A DNA stretch of 37,870 bases from a candidate division TM6 bacterium GW2011_GWF2_37_49 (GTDB lineage Bacteria > Babelota > Babeliae > Babelales > RVW-14): contig LBTE01000005.1 in the NCBI GenBank assembly GCA_000989955.1, positions 86,405 through 124,274 on the forward strand, in the 5' to 3' direction. Shown here in pieces: positions 7,950 through 17,100 of the stretch. The notes beneath the pieces were generated by a model, which did not search any database, was not told where the DNA came from, and worked only from the letters and a program-made list of their open reading frames with translations. The translations under genes were made by a program, and so were the position numbers. The first letter of the stretch is position 1, and each line of letters opens with the position of its first letter.

Positions 7950-8801
7950 TCATTGTGTTGCCGGCGTTATAGCCGGAACAAGACCAATTTTTTTTGCATA
8001 TTCAATCTGATCCGCTATTTTTAGACCAGCGACCGAGTCGTTCTTAGATTGAATAGATTCTACAAACATCGTTAACTGTTCAAGTCCGATACTTTTTGCA
8101 ATGGCAATCTGTTGCTCTAAGTCCGCATTCAATGCAAAATCAATAGAATTTGATTGACAAATTCGAGGCTTTGCCGATGACATTTGACTGATTTTATCTG
8201 ACTCTTTGAGTTTTGTGGCAGAAATATCATGTTTCTGCTCAACTTGAACTTCGATTGATGAAAGATATTCATCTTGAGCATTTGGTTCAAGATTTAATAC
8301 ATGGATTATTTCAGGATTAGATAATTCTTGCAGCAAAGGCTCTATCAATTCTTTATTTTGCTCTATCCGTTCTGCGAATGATTGCTGAACATCGGGAGGT
8401 TGCAATTCATCATCTTTTGGCCCATTACCAACAGCATTTGGCTTTTTAAAAAAATGCAATACCCACTCCAGCAAGCTAATTATTAGATCCACTAACATTT
8501 TTCCGTATTTGTATATTGAAAAACAGATAATCAAAATAACCACTGCAAGGATTAGATAGACAGCAGATTTTAACGCAAGTGCATACTTATAAAAAGTTTT
8601 TAACTTTGCCGCAAAACTTTTACTTGGAGTAGTATTTTCTAGATCATTTTGTGTAACATTCTCTGCAAGCCTCTTGATTTCGTTATTTACGTTTATTTGT
8701 AGATTGTCAAAATCAAGATCACAAGCTACTTGCGCAAACAAAGGCTGACAAAGCAAACATGCAACACTGAAACATAAATTTTTAAAATTCATAAACATCA
8801 T
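7950..8801 (-). CDS. signal-peptide membrane protein, partner of the ATAD3-like ATPase
   Basis: 283 residues, start at the ATG that overlaps the stop of the upstream ATPase gene (ATGA) and follows GGGAG. Residues 1-23 are a signal peptide (ending PLFA/Q). After a short lumen-side region (24-75), a strong membrane helix lies at about 80-96 and a second amphipathic or membrane stretch at 102-118. The C-terminal 165 residues are polar and partly helical; 'LEQQIAIAKSIGLEQLTMF' and 'ADQIEYAKKIGLVPAI' are related and may be a short repeat. No known family. The 4-bp overlap implies translational coupling, so it is likely a partner or substrate of the ATPase. Confidence 0.78.
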   Translation of the reverse strand: MMFMNFKNLCFSVACLLCQPLFAQVACDLDFDNLQINVNNEIKRLAENVTQNDLENTTPSKSFAAKLKTFYKYALALKSAVYLILAVVILIICFSIYKYGKMLVDLIISLLEWVLHFFKKPNAVGNGPKDDELQPPDVQQSFAERIEQNKELIEPLLQELSNPEIIHVLNLEPNAQDEYLSSIEVQVEQKHDISATKLKESDKISQMSSAKPRICQSNSIDFALNADLEQQIAIAKSIGLEQLTMFVESIQSKNDSVAGLKIADQIEYAKKIGLVPAITPATQ

Positions 8802-10450
8802 GCAGCGACTCCCGCCCACTTATCAAGCTCTTCTTTCCACAACACTGCTTGTTGTAAGCCGTCAGTTGAATCTCTTATGACCGATTGAGCAATATCGTTG
8901 GTCAGCTGCCTTGATTTCTGGCTCCGCGCATTCACTATCATTGTTTCGGCAATAAACTTGATTGCTCGTGGAGAAAAACCTTCAAGCTGATCAGCATATT
9001 TGGGAAGTGTTTGCATAACTTCATAACTCAGATCAACAACCATTTCTTCATTTTCTTGCGCAAATTTTTGAAGATACATAGCAAGAATTTGCTGCCGCTC
9101 TGGCGCCTCTGGCAATGTAAATTCAACTTTTATTCCAACGCGATCTGTAATTGCATCATCTAGCTTGAATGGATGATTCGTTGCAAAAATAAACATCACA
9201 TTTTTTTGTGACTGATCCGAAATAAGAGACAAAAACGTATTAATAAAATCTTGTGCCAATTTTTTTGTTGTTGATAGCTTTCTATTCGCAAACAGTGATT
9301 CAGCCTCGTCAATAAAGACAATTAATCCATTTGATTTCTTTGCCCAATTTAACAACCGACGCAATTCATTATTTGCATCATTCAAGTTTTCAATCTTTGC
9401 AAACTCTGAACCCGAAGTGAGAGCATAATCAAGGCCTGAAGCATATGCCAATGCCTTAGAAAATGCCGTTTTACCTGTCCCAGAAGCTCCGTAGACCAGA
9501 ACGTTGGGAAGAGCTTCGTTATTCGCTCTTGCAGATTGCACGCGCAACACAAGCCCTGCAAGATGGCTTTGCATAGATGGTGTAAATATTAAATCGTTAA
9601 AATCAATGTCTTGATTTGGCTTGCCCCATCCAAACCATCCAACATTTGATGTCTCAAATATAACGCGTGGCCGCCTGAAATAATCTATAATTGCTGGCAG
9701 ACCATATTTAATTGCATATATCAACAACACCGTTATAACGATTAACACAGCAATTTTTATCATTAATTTTGAATCACTTACAATTTCCCGAAAATTACGC
9801 CAATTTTCTTTTGCGGCTCCAACTCCTGCATCAACTACCCCTTGCGCTCGAATTTTTGCCTGTTTTTCATTAATTCCAAGGGCATCCTTGGCTTTTATTT
9901 TTTCTATCGCAATTTTTGTTTTGACTTCTGCATCAAGAGTTTTTTCTTTTCTTGCAAGATCTAATATTTTTTCTTGAGCCATAACAATTTGTTCGTCGAG
10001 AGCTTTGCTTACTCGCTTATATTCTTGCTCTAAAATTGCCGATGCAGCAGGAATCTGCTGAACTAGGCTTGCTAGTAAAGCCTGACCTTTTTCCAATTCA
10101 GATGTTGTTGCTTTTGCAATATCAGCGCAGCTCTTGGCCAATTTAAAGGCGTCAATAGATGTTTGATTTGAACTATGCGCCAAAGCCAAAGCCTCATTGG
10201 CTCTGAAAACAGACTTACTTGCATTTGCTTGAATTTCATCAAATTTTTCAGTTAAACATCCAAGCGCTTGGCCAACAACTTTTTCGATTAGCTCACGTTC
10301 AGCTATTGTTATTTCTGGCTTTGGCGATAGTGATTGAACAGCGGCTTTAGATGACGAGGGTGGCTTCATTGAATAAACTAATTTGTAAATAAAAAGATTA
10401 ACAACAGCTATTGTGGCGATTACCACAAATAACCGTTTGTTTAACGACAT
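8798..10450 (-). CDS. membrane-bound AAA+ ATPase resembling mitochondrial ATAD3
   Basis: 550 residues from the ATG at 10450 (GGGGGG lies 8 nt upstream; a TTG at 10456 is in frame). A membrane helix at about 6-25 is followed by a long Ala/Lys/Glu-rich coiled coil (about 50-215), a second helix at 230-248 and one AAA+ module. It has Walker A GASGTGKT (321-328), Walker B with D381/E382, sensor-1 N425, Arg finger R437 and sensor-2 R495. The module reads much like ATAD3: 'NVLVYGASGTGKT', 'ASGLDYALTSGSEFAKI', 'LIVFIDEAESLFANR', 'LEGFSPRAI'. The coiled coil, the 'NWRNF...' lead into the helix and the 'RRPRVIFETS' exit also recall ATAD3 and its N-terminal family PF12037. Topology would place the coiled coil outside and the ATPase in the cytoplasm. 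It heads a three-gene operon. A generic FtsH-like AAA is the alternative, but no protease domain exists. Confidence 0.85.
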   Translation of the reverse strand: MSLNKRLFVVIATIAVVNLFIYKLVYSMKPPSSSKAAVQSLSPKPEITIAERELIEKVVGQALGCLTEKFDEIQANASKSVFRANEALALAHSSNQTSIDAFKLAKSCADIAKATTSELEKGQALLASLVQQIPAASAILEQEYKRVSKALDEQIVMAQEKILDLARKEKTLDAEVKTKIAIEKIKAKDALGINEKQAKIRAQGVVDAGVGAAKENWRNFREIVSDSKLMIKIAVLIVITVLLIYAIKYGLPAIIDYFRRPRVIFETSNVGWFGWGKPNQDIDFNDLIFTPSMQSHLAGLVLRVQSARANNEALPNVLVYGASGTGKTAFSKALAYASGLDYALTSGSEFAKIENLNDANNELRRLLNWAKKSNGLIVFIDEAESLFANRKLSTTKKLAQDFINTFLSLISDQSQKNVMFIFATNHPFKLDDAITDRVGIKVEFTLPEAPERQQILAMYLQKFAQENEEMVVDLSYEVMQTLPKYADQLEGFSPRAIKFIAETMIVNARSQKSRQLTNDIAQSVIRDSTDGLQQAVLWKEELDKWAGVAA

Positions 10451-10624
10451 AGACAAATCCCCCCTACAAAGATTTCCCTAATTCATCCCAGCTATACTAT
10501 TTGAAAAATTAACACAGAATTATGTGCAAAAGAAAGCATTTACTTTAAAGCGAAATTTATCATCGAATAAACAATAAAATCAAAATCTTGATTATTCAGT
10601 TAATATTCAATTTAGTATCACAAA

Positions 10625-10700
10625 AAAGTCATCCAATGCGAGATTCGGCTCACTTAAAACATTCGTTCAGATCAATTCTTTAAAACTCGATCTTTTATCT
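10625..10700 (-). repeat. dispersed intergenic repeat, partial copy B
   Basis: On the minus strand this segment has TCGAGTTTTAAAGAATTGAT, then GAACGAATGTTTTAAGTGAG and GCATTGGATGA, which matches the 3' end of copy A (TCGAGTTTTGAAAAATAGAT...CATTGGATGG). Only that end is present. It lies in the 347-bp gap between the divergent ATAD3-like operon and the autotransporter gene. The rest of that gap is AT-rich and must hold both promoters; a TATAAT at 10762 is the only clear element. Confidence 0.6.
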
Positions 10701-10797
10701 TGCATTGTTATTACGTAATATGCTACAACTTCAAACATCCAAATAAACTTTTATCATAATTTATAATTAAACCAAGTTTTCATTGGAGAGTATGACG

Positions 10798-12678
10798 ATG
10801 TCCAAAATAAAAAAATATTTATTATTTATGTTCATCACCCTAAGCTCGCCCAGCTTTGCTGGAGCATCCGGTTTTGATCAATACTTTGGATTTGGTGACA
10901 GCACTCTGGATAGTGGATATTGGCGTTACAATTCAACAGGAGATGCGTTATTAGATTCATTGACAGCTACTGCCGTTGCCAATGGTAACAGTGGTGCTTA
11001 CAATGGTAATGGAGTGGAAAACTCTATCATTTTGGCTAACAAGTTTGGTTTAACGGCTGTGGCTGTTGGTGCTCCAGGCGGCGGAACAAATTATGCCAAC
11101 GGCGCATCTTATACTCTCAGTTCAGGGCCATACACAAATAGTGTGCCTATTGTTCAGCAAATTCAGAACTACCTCACATCTGTCAACAACACCGCTTATC
11201 CACACGCACTTTATGTTATCAAGTCTGGCGACAACGATCTAAATTATCAAAACCCGCTACCAACCGACTATTTGAAGAACTCATCAGCCGCGTTGGCACG
11301 AGAAGTACCTATTCTGCAAGCGGCTGGTGCACAAAACATTATGATACCCAACTCTTATAATTCGGCTGTTTATGCCGGTTTGGGTGGGGACATTAATCCT
11401 AGCTATGCCTCAAAATATGCAGATTCTGTAGCATATTTTTCATTACGATGGGCGGACCTGCAAGCCGCCGGAGTACGCTTCATTCCAGCCGACATAGATA
11501 GTTTGTTTAAATATGTTGTGCATAATCCCACAGCATTCGGATTCACGCCCTCTTCAGTGTTGGCAGCCAATGGTCCGGCTTGGAATAATCCACCACAGCC
11601 ACCAAAGCACTATCAAAACCATGCCCTCTGGGCTCTTCCTCTTACAACAACCCAGCAGCAAACTTTTCTGTTCGTAGATGATGTACACCTTACAACGGCC
11701 GGCCAAACAATCGAAGCCGACTATGAATACGGCTTACTTGTTGCACCAAGCCAAATTTCGCTGGTAGTAGAAAGTGCCGTACAGAAAGGCCTAACAATAG
11801 CATCTAATATTCAAAGACAGATTGATCTTTCATGGATTCCTAGCAAAAAAAGCGGTACAAATTTCTGGGCTACAATCGTACCCGGATATCTGCGCATCAA
11901 AAATGAGCGCGGCTTTATTGGTGCTTCCGGCGTCCCATTTGATGGTACATTTGGATTAGATTATCAAACAAAGTGTGGAGCAATTTTTGGTGTGGCTTTT
12001 ACAGCAGGCTATCAAGAACAAAAATTTTCCAACATTGGTGGGCACTTTAATCAAGTAGTTGAGGCTCCTATCATCTATGCCGCATACAAGTCCGGACGAT
12101 TTTGGGGCAACGTAGAAGCGACCTACAGCGCATTTCAAAACAGAATCAAACGCCAAGTCCCACTCGGTATTTTTACTGATGAAAACAAATCTCATCCCGA
12201 TGGATCTTCTCTAGCACTCATGTTATGCGTAGGCGGCGATTTCACGCCGGGCAAAATAACCACAGGTCCGGTGATATCAATGATATTTCAACAAGCACAC
12301 TTGCATAGCTTCACCGAAAATGGAATCAGCGGTGTTACGGCACTTTCGTTTGCTAGTCAAACACGAAATTCGCTTGTTAGTCAGCTTGGATGGCGCATAT
12401 TTGGCGATATAGATAAATGGCAACCATTTGCACAAGTAAGATGGAACCATGAATGTGGCGATAAGAACAAGATGGTAACAACTTCACTGATCTCTGTTAA
12501 CGCTCCGTCTTACGACTTGGCCGCTTCACCTGTTGCCTCCGATTGGGCTGATACATGGCTAGGGAGCACATATCACCTCAACTCTCAGGTGACTTTGCGT
12601 GGTACATTTTTTGCAACGTTATTCAACCGACGGATAACAACCTATGGTGGCGAACTTGGACTGAATGTTAGTTTTTAA
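10798..12678 (+). CDS. GDSL/SGNH esterase autotransporter
   Basis: 626 residues. The ATG at 10798 is preferred (GGAGAG lies 7 nt upstream); ATG 10792 is also possible. A signal peptide ends near residue 21. The passenger is an SGNH hydrolase: block I GFGDSTLDSG with nucleophile S35, block III GDND (144-147; usually GxND) and block V DDVH with D294 and H297. From about 350 to the end is an autotransporter beta-barrel ('NFWATIVPGYLRIKN', alternating strands), closing in Phe as expected for Bam-dependent insertion. EstA-type members display a lipid esterase on the cell surface, so this protein could act on host or environmental lipids. It is the clearest evidence for an outer membrane. The gene ends convergently with the carbonic anhydrase gene, overlapping it by 11 bp. 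Confidence 0.92.
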   Translation: MSKIKKYLLFMFITLSSPSFAGASGFDQYFGFGDSTLDSGYWRYNSTGDALLDSLTATAVANGNSGAYNGNGVENSIILANKFGLTAVAVGAPGGGTNYANGASYTLSSGPYTNSVPIVQQIQNYLTSVNNTAYPHALYVIKSGDNDLNYQNPLPTDYLKNSSAALAREVPILQAAGAQNIMIPNSYNSAVYAGLGGDINPSYASKYADSVAYFSLRWADLQAAGVRFIPADIDSLFKYVVHNPTAFGFTPSSVLAANGPAWNNPPQPPKHYQNHALWALPLTTTQQQTFLFVDDVHLTTAGQTIEADYEYGLLVAPSQISLVVESAVQKGLTIASNIQRQIDLSWIPSKKSGTNFWATIVPGYLRIKNERGFIGASGVPFDGTFGLDYQTKCGAIFGVAFTAGYQEQKFSNIGGHFNQVVEAPIIYAAYKSGRFWGNVEATYSAFQNRIKRQVPLGIFTDENKSHPDGSSLALMLCVGGDFTPGKITTGPVISMIFQQAHLHSFTENGISGVTALSFASQTRNSLVSQLGWRIFGDIDKWQPFAQVRWNHECGDKNKMVTTSLISVNAPSYDLAASPVASDWADTWLGSTYHLNSQVTLRGTFFATLFNRRITTYGGELGLNVSF

Positions 12679-13336
12679 ATTTGGCTGCTTCATCTTCATC
12701 AAGCAAAACAAAATCATTAATTTTTTGATCAAAATAATAAACATCAGCCGTTGCTAAATCGAACCACCAACCATGAATCTTAAGCGTATTATTTTGCAAG
12801 TGCTCCATTACCAGTGGATATGTTTTTAGATTATCAATCTGCTGAATAACGTTGATTCTTGATAGTAAATTGCAGGGCGAAAGCTCACCACTTTGCAAGG
12901 CAGAGCTTTTAAATCTTTTGAAAGATGTGGCTGCATATCCTAGCCAATTATTTAAAGACGAAAGCGCCTTTTTATCGCTTAGATCGTTTTCCATGAGAGC
13001 ATACATTGCACCACATTCAGAGTGACCGCAAATTACTATGTCTTTTACATCTAATCTAAGCAGTGCAAACTCTATTGTCGCATGAACTGAAGCATCAGTT
13101 TGATAATTGTCTTGGTCGTCAGATTGGTAAGGCGGAATCAAGTTACCAATGTTGCGCAACACAAATAAATCTCCTGGATCGCTTGAAGCAAAAACATTTG
13201 GAACGACTCTGCTATCACAGCATGCAATAAAAAGTGCATCTGGAGATTGTTTAAGGGCTAATTTGGCAAACTTATTACGATATTTTTTCAAAGTTCTTTT
13301 TCTGAAATCAATGATACCTTTAATTAATTTTTTCAT
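12668..13336 (-). CDS. beta-class carbonic anhydrase
   Basis: 222 residues, the usual length. It interconverts CO2 and bicarbonate using zinc. The zinc ligands are C39, H105 and C108 (CCDSR and CGHSECGA motifs) and the D41/R43 dyad is present, so it should be active. The 'LFVLRNIGNLIPPY' and 'GHSECGAM' segments are typical of the plant/bacterial beta family. Cytoplasmic; no signal peptide. GAGG precedes the ATG by a short spacer. It is a single gene, convergent with the autotransporter. A carbonic anhydrase can support carboxylation reactions and pH control inside a host. Confidence 0.95.
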   Translation of the reverse strand: MKKLIKGIIDFRKRTLKKYRNKFAKLALKQSPDALFIACCDSRVVPNVFASSDPGDLFVLRNIGNLIPPYQSDDQDNYQTDASVHATIEFALLRLDVKDIVICGHSECGAMYALMENDLSDKKALSSLNNWLGYAATSFKRFKSSALQSGELSPCNLLSRINVIQQIDNLKTYPLVMEHLQNNTLKIHGWWFDLATADVYYFDQKINDFVLLDEDEAAKFKN

Positions 13337-13605
13337 TAAACCTCAACCTCCCTCAATATCAACAGTTTTTTACAGATTATTTTACGGTGCGTAATGCTAA
13401 CAAAATATATGATACCGGTAAAGCATATTAGAGATATTATTAAACAATGTTTAAACGTAAACAATATTTGATCAAAAAAAACAGTCCTAATTATGGGGCT
13501 TTTGACAGGTGCATCCATGGGCTAAAGTTTGCGTTCAAAACCATAATCCAGTATAATTTTGTTACAATCAATTTTAATTAAAGAGGAAAAATATAAGAGA
13601 AATTT

Positions 13606-13857
13606 ATGATAAGTAAAGAAACGATAGAAGAAGTTAAAAATAGATTAGTCAAAACATATGATCCAATCGCTATATACCTCTTTGGATAATACGCTTGGGG
13701 CACGCCAACCGAAGACAGTGACTTAGATTTATTGATTGTTGTTGATAAATCAGACGAAAAATCTTATAAAAGGCCAATTCATGCCTATGTCGCTCTCCGT
13801 GGGTTAGAAGACATATCTAAAGATATTATTGTTTATACCCAAATACATGATTTTTAG
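13606..13857 (+). pseudogene. nucleotidyltransferase (MNT-type), inactivated by a stop codon and 3' truncation
   Basis: Reading from ATG 13606 gives an N-terminal helix, then 'AIYLFG-stop-YAWGTPTEDSDLDLLIVV'. This is the minimal nucleotidyltransferase fold (NTP_transf_2) with its GSxAxG...SDxD signature. The stop TAA (13687-13689) takes exactly the place of the conserved Ser, probably TCA changed to TAA. The frame then continues intact to TAG at 13855, but that stop lies in the first bases of a dispersed repeat, so the natural C-terminus is lost. MNT proteins are normally antitoxins paired with a HEPN toxin; no HEPN gene is visible nearby. Reading frame and codons are otherwise clean, so decay looks recent. 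Confidence 0.85.
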
Positions 13858-13990
13858 GGGCATACATTCAGTACGCCATTTGCTTTTTAGCCGTACATCG
13901 GCCTTGCCAGTAAATTGATGATTTTTTAGATCCAGCCTGCAAGTGTCGATTGGATCGAGCGTTTCAAGTAAATTTTTTCAAAATTGCACA
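13846..13990 (+). repeat. dispersed intergenic repeat, copy C
   Basis: It begins TGATTTTTAGGGGCATACAT (13848 on) with a degenerate hairpin GGCATAC...GTACGCC followed by a T-rich stretch, then CTTGCCAGTAAATTGATGAT, TTTTTTAGATCC, GTCGATTGGATCG and TTCAAAATTGCACAAAGTGG. All blocks recur in the other copies. Its first bases provide the stop codon of the broken nucleotidyltransferase gene. The remaining gap to 14162 is AT-rich and holds a small inverted repeat ATTACG...CGTAAT (14041-14058) and a promoter. Confidence 0.7.
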
Positions 13991-14088
13991 AAGTGGGTGC
14001 AGCGTTAAAAATATATAAAAAGTGGGTTTAAATAATATTTATTACGTAAATTCGTAATGGCTGCTCATCGATAGATTTATAAATTATA

Positions 14089-14116
14089 TTGATTTCATCA
14101 CGCAATTTATTCTAAA
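14089..14116 (+). promoter_or_regulatory. possible promoter of the 1177-residue exported protein
   Basis: TTGATT (14089-14094) and TCTAAA (14111-14116) are separated by 16 bp and lie about 46 bp upstream of the start codon, which has AGGAT at a good distance. The -10 match is weak. Confidence 0.35.
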
Positions 14117-14162
14117 TTCATAAAAATTAATATTTATCACTAAAAATAATTTAGGATTTTTC

Positions 14163-17100
14163 ATGAATTTTAAATTTAAAAATATTTTGGGATTCATTTT
14201 TGTTTTTTACACCTCTGTTTTTGCGCAAAATTTTTATGAAATTACTGATTGTGAAGCCGGACCAGTTGCAAGCAGCTTTTGGATCCCTGTTAAATTTAAC
14301 GATAACAAAATGGAAGATAGTGTTTTAATAAAAATCACGGATCAATCAAAGTCTAAAAGTCCCGGTTTTTTAAAGACGGACAAGGATTTTGTTGCAAATT
14401 TTGTTTTCATAACTCCTGAGCTTGCCAGCACAAATGAGCAATTGCCAACTGGATTATATTATTGGATGAAAGATGCTAAATCTTTTCAAGATGTTCCGAA
14501 AGGCATTTATCCATGTAGGCCTTTTAGCGGCCAGCGTACCTTCGCAAAAAAGGCAAACGCTGGTTATTATACGGGTTATTTTAAAAAAGGAACTGACTGG
14601 ATTGTTGATGATAAACAAGCATACGATCCAAAACAATGCAAGAACACTAACCCATTTACCTTTACGGTTATTTATACTAGTGATAACAAAATATATGCAT
14701 TGGTCCTTCCAAACAAATTACAAGTATTAACCGAAAATTCTGATGTATCTACCTATTCACAAAAATGCCGCGACAAAGATCCAACCCACCTTCCACGTTC
14801 TCAAATTTTTCAACATTTGTTTGGTATGTCAGAACCAGATTTTTACAAAAAAAATAAACCTACTAATTTTAAATATGCTTTTAAAAAAGACATTAATGGC
14901 AATGTTATCACAGCTAACGGGTTTCTGTGCGGCAATATTGAACTTAATACTTACAAAAATCTTGAAGATAGTATTGGTAATAATTTTTTTGCAACAGATC
15001 CCCATCCCAGCTTCAATATTATTTTTTATGAAATTAGTCCTGAAGGTTTTAAAGGTATTAGAAAATTTCGTCGTGCCGATGTTGGATTTGTACAGGGGCG
15101 GCAGGAAAACAAAGATGCAGTTTTTCAGCTTGCGTCCAGGCCGAATGGGCTTGAGGGCGGGTGCGAATACAGGGGGAAAGGTTTTACGGATATTACCGGC
15201 GAATATGCTGTTCAGGGTGAAGAGGCCGCCATTTCAGCCGCACCTGGTGGAATATTTAGGATGCTTGGAGATCTACACATAAATTTTTTCCAAAATATTC
15301 CTGAATTAGCGCAAAAAGTTACCCCCGAAGGAGATCTGCCAATCTCTGCCGTAGATTTATTGAAAATAAATAAGTCTGAGTGGTGGAAGGATTTATTAAT
15401 TTGTTTTCACGAAAATATTCAGGTAACAACGGGTTTGTCATGTGCTCACAGAATTGGTGATGATCGAACCGACAACTACGCCGATTGCAATGAAATTGTT
15501 CCAAAAACACAAGACCAATTAATTCATCAGATTCCGGTTTGTGCGATAAATTTAAGAAACATAACAACAAATGATGCAATTGATTTTTTTTGTCAAAATC
15601 TGCTCCTTGGCTTTTATACTGGTACGATTTACTCTTCGATTATACACAAAAAATATAAAATTTTTTTGACGGCTGTTGGGGCGGGTGCATTTAGAAATAA
15701 GCCAACGTGGGTTACAAATGCTGTTATAAAAGCCATGGCCGGCATGAATGATTTTGGATGCAATGTTTATTTTGTTTTTATGGACAAGAGTCAGAGAGGC
15801 GAATCAGCTATACCTGAAGCATATCAACCATTGATTGATCAGTTGGTAAAATCAATAGGTGGCAACGTTTTAAAAATAAGATTTAATGAAAAAACAAACA
15901 AAGAATATGCTATTTTGACGCACTATTTTCCCGGTGCTCAAAGTAGTTCAAAGATATTTAATACCCAGGAAGAATTGGAACCATATTTTCACAATTTTTT
16001 AATAGCACCACACACCGACATTTTGGCGTTAAGTGGAACAGGTGGAGTTGCTCCTACTTTACCAACCGTAAATCTTCATTCGAGTTCGCTTGTATCAGGG
16101 GTTGATCCGCTTAATCTCAAGCTCCTTGAATTACAAAGTAAGTTGAAAATAATGCCTGGCATGCTTAATCAGATTGTACAAAGGCTAGGGACTTTGGTAG
16201 GCACGCTCAGCCAGAGGCCTATTGTTTCTCCTCAGCCAGTACAACCCAAAATTCAACCAAAACCGGTTATTACGCCAACATTTATCTCCAGTGGCTCAGT
16301 TAGTGAAGATGTGATGATTAAGCAAATTTTTGCAGCTGCCAAGGCCAAGGTTGGAGATGTGCCAAGCGCAAGCAATGTTCCGTCACCGCAGGAATTTAAT
16401 TTTGAAGAAATAGAAACATTAAAAATGCAGTCTAGCAGCCATTTGCGAATGCTTTTCACGAAATACAATAAAAATTCCCGTATATCGTTTATTTATAAGC
16501 GATGGCAAGATTTTTTTGAAACTGATGAGTGTAGGCCACATATTGAAATGCTTAAACAGATCTTGAATACTGAGAAACTGCATAAAGATCAATATTATGT
16601 TTTTTACAATGCATTCAATGGTGGCATAGTTGCCATTTTATTTGAAATATATCAATTTTTGCATGCGTATGGAATGCTTAATAGCAATCAACCATTAGCC
16701 TTGCGATTTTATAGTAAAAATGATGTATTATTCGATAGCATACAACAGCTTAAGTTGGAAATGAACAAAGTTGAACAACATATAGCAAAACTACAAATTG
16801 ATAAGTGTTCTTATAAAAAAAATCAACAAGATGTAGAGCTTGAACGTGGCGAATGCATAGATCATATCAAGACATTTAAAAATCTTTTGCTATCAGTAAA
16901 TTTTGCATTGTTTGGAAATTTTGAGAAAAAAAATGAGTGTTCTTGGTGGTATTTTTATCAGTCTGTGATGGCTAGTACATTAACAATGGAGACGTGTCGA
17001 ACAATATTAAAAAATATACTTGAGCCAATCGATTGTTTAACTTATTTAGATGCATTTATCAAGTTAATTACTGAATATGAAGAAAAATTAAATGCAGGAG

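Noticed and set aside
13336..13518. Minus-strand 60-codon frame with one hydrophobic stretch, just upstream of the carbonic anhydrase
   Set aside because: No ribosome site, no recognisable family, and AT-rich sequence easily gives such hydrophobic frames; it may simply be leader sequence.
14743..15282. 179-codon plus-strand frame
   Set aside because: It lies inside the large exported-protein gene in another frame and has no domain or ribosome site.
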